The translations under genes and the position numbers were made by a program. The notes below the pieces were generated by a model. That model did no database searches and was not told the origin of the DNA. It saw nothing but the letters and a program-made list of their open reading frames with translations. This document shows, in pieces, positions 17,946-28,846 of a stretch of DNA of 64,000 bases (within the stretch, counting starts at the first letter, position 1; every line of letters starts with the position of its first letter). Source of the stretch: Filomicrobium sp. (GTDB taxonomy: Bacteria > Pseudomonadota > Alphaproteobacteria > Rhizobiales > Hyphomicrobiaceae); assembly GCA_017792465.1 (NCBI GenBank), contig CP051234.1, positions 1,986,606 through 2,050,605 on the forward strand, written 5' to 3'.

Positions 17946-19688
17946 TTATTTTTCTTCAGTTTCGTCGGCACTTTCGTCTTCGGAGCCTTCACGCTGCTTC
18001 ATGGCAAGGCCGAGAATGTCACCCAGCGAGGCGCCAGAGTCGGACGAACCGTACTGTGCGACGGCCTTTTTCTCTTCAGAGATTTCAAGTGCCTTGACCG
18101 AGACGTTAATGCGACGGGCGGCCTTGTCGCTGCTGATCACGGCCGCATCGATCTTGTCACCGACGTTGTAACGCTCTGGGCGCTGCTCGGAACGGTCACG
18201 CGACAGGTCGGAGCGCTTGACGAACGTGGTGATGTCCGTGTCGGCGATCTTCACCTCGATGCCGTTTTCCTGGACGGCCACGACTTCGCAGGTGACGGTC
18301 TCGCCCTTGCGGAAGCCGCCGATGGCTTCGGCCGGATCGCCCGCAACCTGCTTGATGCCAAGCGAGATGCGCTCTTTCGAGCTGTCGACGTCGAGAACGA
18401 CGGCCTGAACGTTGTCGCCCTTCTTGTAGTCCTTGATGGCTTCGTCGCCGGGGCGGTTCCAGTCGAGGTCGGACAAGTGAACCATGCCGTCGACACCACC
18501 ATCGAGACCGATGAACAAACCGAACTCGGTGATGTTGCGGATCGGACCTTCGACGACAGAGCCACGCGGATGCTCGGACAGGAAGGCTTCCCAAGGGTTG
18601 TCCTGGGTCTGCTTGAGCCCCAGCGAGATACGGCGCTTGTTGGGGTCGACTTCGAGGATCTGAACTTCGACTTCCTGGCTCGTCGAGACGATCTTGCCTG
18701 GATGGACGTTCTTCTTGGTCCAGCTCATTTCGGAGACGTGAATCAAGCCTTCAACGCCGGCTTCGAGCTCAACGAATGCGCCGTAGTCAGCGATGTTGGT
18801 CACCGTACCCTTGAAGCGGCCGCCGATTGGGTATTTGGCTTCGATGGCTTCCCATGGGTCGGACTGCAGCTGCTTCATGCCAAGCGAGATGCGCTGCGTA
18901 TCTGGATTGATCCGGATGATCTGCACCTTGACGGTGTCGCCAACGTTGAGGATCTCGGATGGGTGGTTGACGCGGCGCCATGCCATGTCAGTGACGTGCA
19001 GCAGGCCGTCGATGCCGCCCAAGTCGATGAACGCACCGTAATCGGTGATGTTCTTGACGACGCCGTCGATAACCTGGCCTTCGCCAAGACGGGCGACGAT
19101 GTCCGCGCGCTGTTCGGCGCGGGTTTCTTCGAGGACCGAGCGGCGCGAAACGACGATGTTGCCGCGGCGGCGATCCATCTTGAGGATCTGGAAGGGCTGC
19201 GGCTGATGCATCAGCGGAGCGATGTCGCGTACGGGGCGGATATCGACCTGCGAACCCGGAAGGAACGCAACGGCGCCGTCGAGATCGACGGTGAAGCCGC
19301 CTTTGACGCGGTTAAAGATGACACCGGTGACCTTCTCGCCAGCTTCGTGCTGCTTTTCAAGACGGTTCCAGCTTTCTTCGCGGCGGGCTTTCTCGCGGCT
19401 GAGCACGGCTTCGCCACGGGCGTTTTCGATGCGCTCGAGATAGACTTCGACTTCGTCGCCGACTTTCAGATCGGCATCGTTTTCAGGTGTACCGAATTCG
19501 CGCAGTGGGACGCGGCCTTCCATCTTGAGGCCGACGTCGATGATCGCCAGATCTTTCTCGATGCCGACGACCTTGCCGGAGACGACGCTGCCTTCGTAGA
19601 CATCTTCCTTGGCAAGGCTTTCGGCGAGCAGGGCGGCAAATTCGTCCTGGGTTGGGTTGAGTTCCTTCGACAATTCAGTCTGCGACAT
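17946..19688 (-). CDS. rpsA: 30S ribosomal protein S1
   Basis: 580 residues from ATG 19688, with AAAGGAGC ten bases upstream; the frame continues to 19736 without need. Six S1/OB-fold domains are visible, with repeated GAFVxL/GLIHVSEMSW and RISLGxKQ motifs in domains 3-6. S1 brings mRNA to the 30S subunit and is essential in most proteobacteria. The order aroA-cmk-rpsA is conserved widely; here an extra gene sits between aroA and cmk. Confidence 0.98.
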   Translation of the reverse strand: MSQTELSKELNPTQDEFAALLAESLAKEDVYEGSVVSGKVVGIEKDLAIIDVGLKMEGRVPLREFGTPENDADLKVGDEVEVYLERIENARGEAVLSREKARREESWNRLEKQHEAGEKVTGVIFNRVKGGFTVDLDGAVAFLPGSQVDIRPVRDIAPLMHQPQPFQILKMDRRRGNIVVSRRSVLEETRAEQRADIVARLGEGQVIDGVVKNITDYGAFIDLGGIDGLLHVTDMAWRRVNHPSEILNVGDTVKVQIIRINPDTQRISLGMKQLQSDPWEAIEAKYPIGGRFKGTVTNIADYGAFVELEAGVEGLIHVSEMSWTKKNVHPGKIVSTSQEVEVQILEVDPNKRRISLGLKQTQDNPWEAFLSEHPRGSVVEGPIRNITEFGLFIGLDGGVDGMVHLSDLDWNRPGDEAIKDYKKGDNVQAVVLDVDSSKERISLGIKQVAGDPAEAIGGFRKGETVTCEVVAVQENGIEVKIADTDITTFVKRSDLSRDRSEQRPERYNVGDKIDAAVISSDKAARRINVSVKALEISEEKKAVAQYGSSDSGASLGDILGLAMKQREGSEDESADETEEK

Positions 19689-19914
19689 ACGTAAAAACTG
19701 CTCCTTTGAGCCAAGTTTGTAATCCGCGGCCGGCAAGCTGCGCGGAGAGTTTCAGGTTGGGACCCAATATGCTCAATCGGGCCCCGGAACGAACGCAAAG
19801 CGTTGTTCACGGCGCCGCTTAAGGCACTCGGATGGCATGGAATTTGGAATCGGTTGCTGCAGCGATGGGCTCTTGCCGCCAACTAAATTTGGGGCCCGCG
19901 TGATCCCGCGCACC

Positions 19915-20541
19915 CTATTGGCTGATCTTCCTCTTGATCAATCCGACTGCAGCGTCGAATGCCGTCTCTATATCCATTTTGGTCGTATCGAGCAAGTCGG
20001 CATCTTCGGCGCGACGCATTGGAGCACTGCCGCGGCCGGAATCGCGCGCATCCCGATTGGTGATCAGCTCCAGGATTTCTTCATACGTGACGTCCTCGCC
20101 CTGGCTGCGGCGTTCTTCATAACGGCGCCGCGCGCGCTCTTCCAGGGTTGCTGTTACAAAAATCTTGATGTCAGCGTCCGGGCAGACGACCGTGCCGATA
20201 TCGCGGCCATCGAGGACGGCGCCGGGCGGTTTGCGGGAAAAATCGCGCTGATATTGCAGGAGAGCGGCGCGGACTTCCGGGATTCCTGCCACCCGCGAGG
20301 CTGCTTCGCCGACGCCTGGGGCGCGTAAACCGTCGTCTTCGAGGGTTGCGGGATCGAGCGAGCGGGCCAGAGAGACGGCCGCCCAAATATCATCGAGCCG
20401 GAAGCCACGGGCCAGCACATCACGGGCGACGGCGCGGTAAAGCAGGCCGGTATCAAGGCAGGGAAAGCCGAAGTGCTGCGCAATTCTGCGGGCCAGCGTG
20501 CCTTTGCCCGAAGCGGCCGGTCCGTCGATAGCGATGATCAT
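19915..20541 (-). CDS. cmk: Cytidylate kinase
   Basis: 208 residues, normal length. The P-loop GPAASGKGT is at the N-terminus, then LDTGLLYRAVA and DGRDIGTVVCPDADIKIF, which are Cmk hallmarks. It phosphorylates CMP and dCMP. Its start codon overlaps by one base the stop codon of the TIR-domain gene upstream, so its translation may now be coupled to that inserted gene. Confidence 0.97.
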   Translation of the reverse strand: MIIAIDGPAASGKGTLARRIAQHFGFPCLDTGLLYRAVARDVLARGFRLDDIWAAVSLARSLDPATLEDDGLRAPGVGEAASRVAGIPEVRAALLQYQRDFSRKPPGAVLDGRDIGTVVCPDADIKIFVTATLEERARRRYEERRSQGEDVTYEEILELITNRDARDSGRGSAPMRRAEDADLLDTTKMDIETAFDAAVGLIKRKISQ

Positions 20542-20963
20542 TACTCAGCGCTATCCTGAACGGCACTACGGATCGCCTTTACTATAGAATCTGTCCGCCA
20601 TGCTGCCATGCAAAATGCCCGTTCGTTTACCAATTGCGATCCTCTCTCAAGATCATACGGCCTGACGGCAACGATTGGAACGCTCCAATATCTGGCAACG
20701 TTCAACTCGCGATCTATCCAACGTCGCCTTGAAGCAGCGGGATGATCAAACATTATCACGACGTCGGAGTCACTAATTCGCTCGGATATTTCCCTCTCTA
20801 ATCTTTGGTCCGAAATAGTTTCGATAGGCATATCTTGAGGAATTGATTTGTTTAACCAACGAAAATATTTTGCATCTTTTAACATGTCGCGGACACGCTC
20901 ATAGTATTCATCATGGGTCCAACAATGACTTATAAAGACCCGATACTCTTTCAATGCCGGCAT
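20541..20963 (-). CDS. TIR-like domain protein (ThsB / MTH538 type)
   Basis: 140 residues, a single domain. It starts with RVFISHCWTHDEYYERV, closely matching the opening of ThsB-type TIR-like proteins (PF08937), and continues with a Rossmann-like core (SDVVIMFDH, VPIVAVRPYD). In Thoeris defence, ThsB makes an NAD-derived signal for the effector ThsA; no ThsA or SIR2 gene is visible nearby. AGGAG lies upstream of the start. It is wedged between aroA and cmk (17-base gap, 1-base overlap), its base use is AT-richer than either neighbour, and the arrangement suggests acquisition by transfer. Its activity alone is unknown. Confidence 0.85.
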   Translation of the reverse strand: MPALKEYRVFISHCWTHDEYYERVRDMLKDAKYFRWLNKSIPQDMPIETISDQRLEREISERISDSDVVIMFDHPAASRRRWIDRELNVARYWSVPIVAVRPYDLERGSQLVNERAFCMAAWRTDSIVKAIRSAVQDSAE

Positions 20964-20979
20964 AGCAAAACTCCTAATA

Positions 20980-22329
20980 TTAAATACTTTCGATTTGCTT
21001 CTTGAAATTTGCGCCCAGGCCCTCCATCAATCCGATGAACTCCGGGAAGCTGGTAGCGATCATCGCGGTATCATCGACGGTGACGGGGGTTTCGGTCGCA
21101 AGGCCCAGGATCAGGAACGCCATCGCGATGCGGTGGTCGAGGTGGGTTTCGACCGTTCCGCCACCTTTCACCCCGCCGGGCGTGCCGTGCACGGTCAAGG
21201 TATCGCCTTCGATCTTCGTCTTCACGCCGTTGGCTTCGAGGCCGGCGGCCGTTGCTGCTAGGCGATCGCTCTCCTTGACGCGCAGTTCAGCGAGCCCCTC
21301 CATCACCGTGTCGCCGGTCGCAAACGACGCGACGCAAGCAAGCATGGGATATTCGTCGATCATTGAGGGCGCGCGCTCGGGCGGAACGCGGACACCGTGC
21401 AACGTCGACGCTTTGGCGCGGATATCTGCGACTGGCTCTCCGCCTTGGTCGCGCTCGTTCTCGAAGGTCACCTCGGCGCCCATTTCACGCAGCGTTTGAT
21501 AGAAACCGGTGCGGGTCGGGTTGATCAGCACGCCTTCGACTGTGACGTCAGAGCCCGGCACGAGGACGGCGGCGGCGATGAGGAAGGCGGCTGACGATGG
21601 GTCAGCCGGTACGCGGACGGTCTGCCCGTTCAGCGTCGGATTGCCCGTCACCGTGATCCGAGTTCGGCCTTTATCATCGGGCGTTGCAGTTACCTGCGCG
21701 CCGAAGAAACGCAGCATACGCTCGGTGTGATCACGGGTCGCTTCGGCTTCGACGACCGTCGTTTCGCCTTCGGCGTGCAAACCGGCCAGCAGAATGGCAG
21801 ATTTCACCTGGGCGGATGGCACAGGCAGCTCATAGGTCATCGGCACCAGTTCCGCTCGGCCTTTGACCGTCAGCGGCAAGCGGTCTCCTTCGCCTGCGAC
21901 GACCTCAAGGCCCATTGTTTTCAGGGGATTAAGCACGCGACCCATCGGCCGGCGAGACAACGAAGCGTCTCCCACCATCTCGACGGTGAAGTCGTGGCCG
22001 GCCAAGACGCCCATCATCAGGCGGGTGCCGGTTCCAGAGTTGCCGAAGTCGAGCGGGCCTTCAGGTTGCTTGAGCCCGCCGACGCCGCGGCCTTTGACCA
22101 CCCATTCGTCGCCTTCCTTGGCAGCCGGCGCGCCAAGGGCCGTCACCGATTTGGCCGTGTTGATCACGTCTTCGGCTTCCAAAAGCCCGCTTATTCTCGT
22201 CGTTCCAAGGCTCAAGGCCCCAAACAAGAGCGCCCGATGCGAGATCGATTTATCCCCGGGCACGGTCAAACGCCCCTTCAATGCTGGCGATTTGCAGGAT
22301 GCGAGGGGTTTGGGCGAAGCATGCGACAC
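20980..22329 (-). CDS. aroA: 3-phosphoshikimate 1-carboxyvinyltransferase (EPSP synthase), CP4-like class II
   Basis: 449 residues from GTG 22329. It has [41 protein letters not shown] and the C-terminal [11 protein letters not shown] and ATSFPEF motifs. The overall pattern resembles the Agrobacterium CP4 enzyme far more than the E. coli one. The substrate loop reads [14 protein letters not shown], with Gly where CP4 has the glyphosate-insensitivity Ala. It condenses shikimate-3-phosphate with phosphoenolpyruvate in the shikimate pathway, upstream of tryptophan synthesis. It diverges from the FYDLN protein gene across a 290-base promoter region. Confidence 0.97.
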   Translation of the reverse strand: MSHASPKPLASCKSPALKGRLTVPGDKSISHRALLFGALSLGTTRISGLLEAEDVINTAKSVTALGAPAAKEGDEWVVKGRGVGGLKQPEGPLDFGNSGTGTRLMMGVLAGHDFTVEMVGDASLSRRPMGRVLNPLKTMGLEVVAGEGDRLPLTVKGRAELVPMTYELPVPSAQVKSAILLAGLHAEGETTVVEAEATRDHTERMLRFFGAQVTATPDDKGRTRITVTGNPTLNGQTVRVPADPSSAAFLIAAAVLVPGSDVTVEGVLINPTRTGFYQTLREMGAEVTFENERDQGGEPVADIRAKASTLHGVRVPPERAPSMIDEYPMLACVASFATGDTVMEGLAELRVKESDRLAATAAGLEANGVKTKIEGDTLTVHGTPGGVKGGGTVETHLDHRIAMAFLILGLATETPVTVDDTAMIATSFPEFIGLMEGLGANFKKQIESI

Positions 22330-22622
22330 GGTGCGGCAATCCAGTTCTATCGGCCGGATGAGGCGGCCGGTTCAAAAGGCGGGGCAGTCGTCTCACATAT
22401 CTGTCGGCTCAGGTGAAATCGAGCCCAAACTTGCAGGTCTGCGACGGCTCCTCGACTTACAGCAATCTGCAGGCCCCGATGTCAATGGCGGCACGTTGCC
22501 CGTGCGGACGACCTTCTGCTCGATTATTTAAGAGTCGGTAATTTTTGACAGCAGCCATCGGCTGTGGCAGACGGCTGCAATCCCTTTATTCGAATAATGA
22601 ATCTTAAGAGGCTCAAACACTC

Positions 22623-22997
22623 ATGGAGACCGTCGACGCCCGCGGTACCAAGCGGACCTGTCAGAATACCGATTGCGGCGGCCGGTTCTACGACCTGAAC
22701 CGGGACCCGATCATTTGCCCGATCTGCAACAGCACCTACGCCATCGCCCACGCGCCGGCTGGTGCCGTCATCGAAGAGCCGAAGGAAAAGCCGGCCAAGC
22801 GGCCTGCCGAGGAGGATGCACAGGCAGAAACCGCCAGTGCAGACGAAGACGGCGAACTGGCCGATATCGAAACGGACGATGCGATCCCCGATGACGACGA
22901 TGATGACGATACCTTCCTGGAAGACGAGGAAGAAGATGGCGGCAACGTCACCGACATCATCGGCGGAATTTCCGATGGCGATAGCGACGAAACCTAG
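22623..22997 (+). CDS. TIGR02300 family (FYDLN acid) protein
   Basis: 124 residues. A short conserved N-terminal domain contains two Cys pairs that could bind zinc (KRTCQNTDCG and CPICNS) and the eponymous FYDLN segment. A strongly acidic tail of Asp/Glu runs follows. The family is typical of alphaproteobacteria and usually lies next to aroA in the divergent direction, as here. Function is unknown. tRNA-Ala follows about 130 bases downstream. Confidence 0.92.
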   Translation: METVDARGTKRTCQNTDCGGRFYDLNRDPIICPICNSTYAIAHAPAGAVIEEPKEKPAKRPAEEDAQAETASADEDGELADIETDDAIPDDDDDDDTFLEDEEEDGGNVTDIIGGISDGDSDET

Positions 22998-23124
22998 TGC
23001 CGTCGGCGGCTATTCGCATTTCTTGGCGGCCGCCAGCAAATTTAGGCTTGCAGTTTTGTCCGCAAGACCTTAATCAACGCGATCTCAAACGGCGGCTCAT
23101 CGTGCGCCGTTTGTCCCAAGGTTC

Positions 23125-24727
<1,603 letters not shown>

Positions 24728-24731
<4 letters not shown>

Positions 24732-25084
24732 GACTCCTCACTTTCCAGGCGGCGGGCCGAGCCCCGGCTTCGCGCGCCTCTGCTTGTTCTTATTGTTTTT
24801 GGATCAGATGAGACTAGCATTTTGGCCGATGGACTTGAAATGCTCTTTTTATTTCCTTCCCGATTATTCTGGGCTTCCTGAATCGGATGCACGCCATAAC
24901 CTAAAGAAACGAAATTGCAGATGATCTCCCAAAGCGAATCGAGAAACTCGCGTTTCTCCTCTTCGCTCATATCAGCATCCGCCAAATAAGCCTCATAGCG
25001 GGCGTAGTCCACTTGCAAGACAGCCCTTTTCGGCCTGTCCGCAGCAACCGGAGGCTGAGTTTCTTTTTCTTGTTCGTTTTTCAT
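24728..25084 (-). CDS. Small acidic/basic protein coupled to the integrase
   Basis: 118 residues from ATG 25084 with AAGGAGG upstream; the in-frame extension to 25111 is not needed. Residues 1-70 are acidic (DYARYEAYLADADMSEEEKREF), with a hydrophobic patch EIICNFVSLGYGVHPI. The end is Ser/Arg-rich. Its stop codon overlaps the integrase start (ATGA), so the two are translationally coupled. It may be a recombination directionality or control factor, but that is only a guess from position. No known domain is recognised. Confidence 0.7.
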
Positions 25085-25177
25085 TTTTGGCCTCCTTTCT
25101 TTTCCAGACAAAAAGAAATCATCATAGGATATTATTCCTACCTAATGCAAGAACAAAATGTGAACATTTGGTCATTA

Positions 25178-25212
25178 CGGCCTTTGTTCCCGTTTTATGA
25201 AAACAAAGGCCG
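25178..25212. terminator. Perfect 11-bp hairpin between two minus-strand genes
   Basis: Arms CGGCCTTTGTT (25178-25188) and AACAAAGGCCG (25202-25212) have a 13-base loop. It lies 13 bases past the stop of the 240-residue protein gene. A T run follows only on the plus strand (25217-25222), so its use as a minus-strand terminator is uncertain. It could insulate the integrase genes from the operon upstream. Confidence 0.5.
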
Positions 25213-25225
25213 CATTGTTTTTTCT

Positions 25226-25948
25226 CTATCTCCGGCGCATGCTTCGAACCGGCGCATTGCCGTCAAGCTGCTGTTCTTTAGCCTGTGCACGGGCTTCCTT
25301 CTCAGCTTCAATCTGAGGGCGGTAGAACTGCGCATCAAGCGTATCGCCCCAGTCGCGCCAGCTGATACCGTCTTCTCCTTGACCCGCCTTAAAGGCGTCC
25401 ATCATCATTGATCTTGCATGGACGTCAGTGACACCGAATTCATCGGCGAGGTTTTGGGCCTGTTCGGCAACGGCTCGGTTGAACGTGACCTTGTCGCCTT
25501 CGGCCATGCGGACCTCGATGGCGTGGGCTGCTAGCAGCGCCTTGTCCTGGCTGCCTTCAGGTTGGCGTTCCTCGCGGGCTTTCAGATCTTCGCGCATCTG
25601 GTTCATGGTGCGCCCAGTACGCTCGCGGAAAAGATCTCTCAGCGAACCTTCCAGTTTGCGCGCATCCATGTTCTCTGACCGGGCCATGGCATAGGCGTAA
25701 TCGCGGAGCTTGTCCTTGAAGGCGCCGCTCTTATAGATCTCGCGCTCCAGAATATGGGTGATGGCAATCGCTTCATCGAACTGGGCATTTGTCAGAAGCC
25801 GCCCGGCATAGCTTTCGCGGGCTTCGGCCAAACGGCTTTGCTCGGTGTTTGACTTCGATTGGTCTGAAGGATCTTTGAGGCCCGCGAACGGAAAATCCGA
25901 TCGGCCGTTCGCTTGCGGTTGCGTGTCAGGTTGGCGGTCTGTGGTCAT
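25226..25948 (-). CDS. Unrecognised hydrophilic protein, last gene of the transfer-like operon
   Basis: 240 residues with a disordered, Gln/Asp/Ser-rich N-terminus (about 1-45). A helical, highly charged body follows: alternating Glu/Arg/Lys with Met, e.g. MNQMREDLKAREERQ. No signal peptide, membrane span or catalytic motif is seen. GGAG lies upstream of ATG 25948. It closes a run of closely packed minus-strand genes containing a VirD4-like coupling protein, so a role in conjugative transfer or its control is likely but unproven. Confidence 0.75.
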   Translation of the reverse strand: MTTDRQPDTQPQANGRSDFPFAGLKDPSDQSKSNTEQSRLAEARESYAGRLLTNAQFDEAIAITHILEREIYKSGAFKDKLRDYAYAMARSENMDARKLEGSLRDLFRERTGRTMNQMREDLKAREERQPEGSQDKALLAAHAIEVRMAEGDKVTFNRAVAEQAQNLADEFGVTDVHARSMMMDAFKAGQGEDGISWRDWGDTLDAQFYRPQIEAEKEARAQAKEQQLDGNAPVRSMRRR

Positions 25949-25982
25949 GGGTCATACTCCTTTGGCTACTGGGGTGGGATGA

Positions 25983-26468
25983 TCAGTCGCGCGAGCGCCG
26001 GCGGACGGGCGGTGGGATTTTTCCAGCCTCGCGTCGGCCACGATTTTCGCTCGGGTGTGTTTTCTTGAATGCAGCTTCATCGGGCCGCTTAGCGATCTCT
26101 TCCAGCGCGTGTGTTTCTTGCTGATCAAGCAGAGACATGGCGGCCCGGTGGGCATGGCGCACGCGGCGTTCGGCCCTCATTTGAAGGCTTGATTGATCGA
26201 AGCGGTCATGGCCAGCAAAGCCCGGCTTGAACGACCTGTCTTTGGCGCCGGCTTCGTCGATCAGCGCCTTCATGGCGCCATTGACACGGTCCTGATACTC
26301 CAGATGATAAAGCCGCTCTTCTTCGCCCCTGACCTTGTCGAAGTCGCGGATGATAGCGATCGCTTCTCGCCGGTCTTCACCTTTGAGCTTCATGTCTGCC
26401 TGCATGCGCAGACCTGCCAAATGGAACGATTGATTGAGTTCGGAAATTGGGTCGATGTCGTTCTGCAT
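25983..26468 (-). CDS. Unrecognised small helical protein
   Basis: 161 residues, very rich in Arg, Glu, Asp and His. Mostly alpha-helical by composition, with a basic C-terminal tail (KTHPSENRGRREAGKIPPPV then an Arg-rich end). GGGAG precedes ATG 26468. No domain is recognised. It sits 12 bases downstream of a small membrane protein gene in the transfer-like operon; a relaxosome-accessory or regulatory role is possible by position only. Confidence 0.7.
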   Translation of the reverse strand: MQNDIDPISELNQSFHLAGLRMQADMKLKGEDRREAIAIIRDFDKVRGEEERLYHLEYQDRVNGAMKALIDEAGAKDRSFKPGFAGHDRFDQSSLQMRAERRVRHAHRAAMSLLDQQETHALEEIAKRPDEAAFKKTHPSENRGRREAGKIPPPVRRRSRD

Positions 26469-26480
26469 GAGACTACTCCC

Positions 26481-26759
26481 TCACCATTTGAGCGGCTTGC
26501 CAACGCCGTCTTTTGCAAAGCGAATTATCGGGCAGCGCCCGCCTTCCGGAGGCTCAACTTCGAAGCTCTGCGTGAATCCCAAATAGGTGCAGCGCAGGTA
26601 GTACCTGTCAGCGAAAGGCTTGTAGCCCTGACCGTCATCGCGCCACGTGTAGATCCACCGGAGATGGGGTAGCCCGTAGATCTGATATGCCCCGAAGACC
26701 AACAGCGGCACTGCGATCCAGACGAGATAAGAGGGCCGGAAAAACCAGACCGTGTTCAT
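26481..26759 (-). CDS. Small membrane protein
   Basis: 92 residues. One hydrophobic helix lies near the N-terminus (about 5-27, SYLVWIAVPLLVFGAYQIYG), followed by a polar domain with two cysteines (YYLRCTYLGF and GGRCPI). It probably exposes the C-terminal part on one side of the inner membrane. Its ATG overlaps the stop of the coupling-protein gene (ATGA). Conjugative systems often have such small membrane proteins next to the coupling protein. The family is not recognised. Confidence 0.75.
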   Translation of the reverse strand: MNTVWFFRPSYLVWIAVPLLVFGAYQIYGLPHLRWIYTWRDDGQGYKPFADRYYLRCTYLGFTQSFEVEPPEGGRCPIIRFAKDGVGKPLKW

Positions 26760-28171
26760 GGGGCTTGCTCCGTCGTTTCTGTGGGCGGTGAGGGAATCGT
26801 GATCAGCGGTTCGGGCGGCAGGCGCGCGCCTTCAAGCGGGTTGTCTTCGAGATCAAAGCAGTAAGGCGCGATCTGGTTTTGCCGCAGCTTCCTGGCGTGG
26901 ATGAACCCGACATCCTTGATATGGATGATCTGCTCATCAGGCGGCATGCGCATCAAAGCTTCAGGCGTAAAAAGCCTCTCGCGCACCTTTGTGAAATTGC
27001 CGCTAAATTCGTTGCTGCTCGACTGAAGCCCCATGCTTTCAGCCAGATGCAGCGCATCGCCGATCGCCTTCGAAACCCGTTCTGCCTCTGTGAAGGACGA
27101 AAACGCGAACCATTGCTTCACAATGGCGTTTTCTTCGATGGTCAGCGTTTCTTTATCGCCGTACTTGCGCTCGATCTCCGAGCGCGACTGCGCCACCATG
27201 TGGACATTACCGCCCTAGGCGCGCATGGTGGTGAGCCGCGCGACAAGTTCTTTCAGCGGCGCGTTGGTGAACTCATCGAGGATGAAATCAACCGTCAGCC
27301 CTTTGGTCGATAGCAACGCTTCCATGAAGGATTGAAGGTGAAGCGCAAAATAAGGACCAAGCCGTTCCATGTGGCGCTGCGGGCCGACGATGAAAACGAC
27401 GTAGTGCTCTTCCAAAAGCTCGCGGTGGGTCTTGTCCGACCAAGCGCCTGCGCCATAAAGCGGGCTTCCTGCTGAAAAGATTCTCAGCGCTTTCAAAATT
27501 GCGCCGCGATGCTGGGAGAAGTGCTCCTTGTTGAGCTGCATCTCTGAAGCATGATGCGCAAGCGCCGACAAGGCGCGGTCATTACTGTTCTTGTCGATTT
27601 CAACGGCCGCGTTGAAAAGTTTCGGATCGGAAAGAATGGTCCAGACCGCGCCCGGATAGGCCTTGATGCCGCCGCGCCTTAGAATCGAAAGTTGGACGAA
27701 CTCGGCGAGCGTGCGCGGCTCGTTGCGCCAATACGCATTTCGCTGATCGCGCGGAGGTTCCTCGATAATCGCATGGTTGGCGTTGTCGGTGGCAAAGACC
27801 AGCTCGCCGTTCTGGCTTTCATGCGCGGTTACAATGCCGCCATAAGGGTTGAGATCGATGCGGGCCGGGTGGTCGATGTCAAAAATCTTGAAGTCGTCGA
27901 TGAGCGCGACTTTGCGGCCATACTCGGTGCACATCTTGGCGCACTGCGCCGCCATCTCACCATCCTTGACGTCAGTGATGATGATGGTGCGCTTTTCATC
28001 GGCCAGCATCGATTGAAGCCAAGGCACCGCGCCGTAAGTCGTCTTGCCGCCGCCCGCCGCCGACAACAAAAGCGAATGGCAAGGCTTGGGCTCAAAGATC
28101 GGATGCCGGTCCATGGTCAGGCCAAGCAACCGACGGCCGGGTTTTCCGGTGATGGTTTGAGGTTTAACCAT
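26756..28171 (-). pseudogene. VirD4/TraG-type coupling protein interrupted by one in-frame amber codon
   Basis: The frame from ATG 28171 to the stop at 26756 is open over 472 codons except for one TAG at 27215-27217. Before it (318 residues) are the P-loop SAAGGGKTT (about 37-45), the coupling-protein core, and the Walker-B-like strand VDFILDEFTNA (about 295). After it the family pattern continues in the same frame: GGNVHMVAQSRSEIERKYGD. So a single base change or sequencing error, not a frameshift, splits the gene; Tyr is a plausible original residue. Such ATPases carry relaxase-DNA complexes to the transfer channel. It overlaps the genes on both sides. The lower half could restart at ATG 27199. 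Confidence 0.85.
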
Positions 28172-28472
28172 CGATCACCCCCGCTTTGCGAAGAGCGTCG
28201 TTGGAAGCAAGTTCAGCATTCGTTTGCGATTTGGCCTGCGCCCGGTAGGACGCAAGCGCCCGGTCGCGCACATAAAGCGCTGTCATCTTTTTGAGCGCTT
28301 CGATCAGAGCAAGGCCAGAGCCAAAGCCGCAGATCATGCTGATGAAGCCAAAGCCCCACCAGATGATGTCTGTTGGCCAAAGCACATAAGCGAGCCAGCC
28401 ATAAAGGACGGCGCCAAGCAAATGCGCGTTGATCGAAACAATTGTTCCGAACGACCGGGTCAGGGCACTCAT
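28164..28472 (-). CDS. Small two-span membrane protein
   Basis: 102 residues with two hydrophobic helices (about 10-30 and 32-54: AHLLGAVLYGWLAYVLW then IIWWGFGFISMICGFGSGLALI). A charged cytoplasmic tail of about 45 residues follows. It overlaps the coupling-protein start by 8 bases and the preceding stop by 4 (ATGA). The position directly upstream of a coupling protein suggests a membrane partner of the transfer apparatus. The family is unrecognised. Confidence 0.75.
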   Translation of the reverse strand: MSALTRSFGTIVSINAHLLGAVLYGWLAYVLWPTDIIWWGFGFISMICGFGSGLALIEALKKMTALYVRDRALASYRAQAKSQTNAELASNDALRKAGVIDG

Positions 28473-28846
28473 GACTCAGGCCCTCCGAGCTTATCTTCGC
28501 GCAGAGCGCCTGCGATCTTGAGACGTTCCCTTTGCAAGGCGCTGTAGGTGCCCCAAACCGCATCAGCCAGTTCGGTGCCTTTGGTCTCGCGCGAGAGCAG
28601 TTTCAGCTGAGCCACCGTATGGCCGCCAAGCATGGCAAGGACGGCAAAGCCCGTCAGGCAGGCGATTTCGAAAAGATAAAGCAAGTCGGCAAAGGCAGCG
28701 GCAAAGCCAAGTGCTCCGGCCGCTGCCAGCAGGCTGCCTGCAAAGAAGGGGCGCCGCACACTCACAACCGTGAGGTTCTTCAGGAGATAGGAATCCCGGT
28801 GCGTGCTGACCGCGCCGTCTGAGACTTCAACGTGTCCGAAGATCAT
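28469..28846 (-). CDS. Small membrane protein
   Basis: 125 residues from ATG 28846 with GGAGGTG upstream; the frame back to 28879 is not used. Two adjacent hydrophobic segments lie near residues 32-53 and 55-78, followed by a basic helix. The N-terminus resembles a beta strand pair (MIFGHVEVSDGAVSTHRDSY). Start and stop each overlap the neighbouring genes by four bases, so it belongs to the same coupled operon. No family is recognised. Confidence 0.72.
   Translation of the reverse strand: MIFGHVEVSDGAVSTHRDSYLLKNLTVVSVRRPFFAGSLLAAAGALGFAAAFADLLYLFEIACLTGFAVLAMLGGHTVAQLKLLSRETKGTELADAVWGTYSALQRERLKIAGALREDKLGGPES

Noticed and set aside
18477-19694. Long plus-strand frame opposite rpsA (405 codons), and similar long frames opposite trpB, accD and folC.
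   Set aside because: They are antisense shadows of conserved GC-rich genes with no ribosome-binding sites or recognisable domains.
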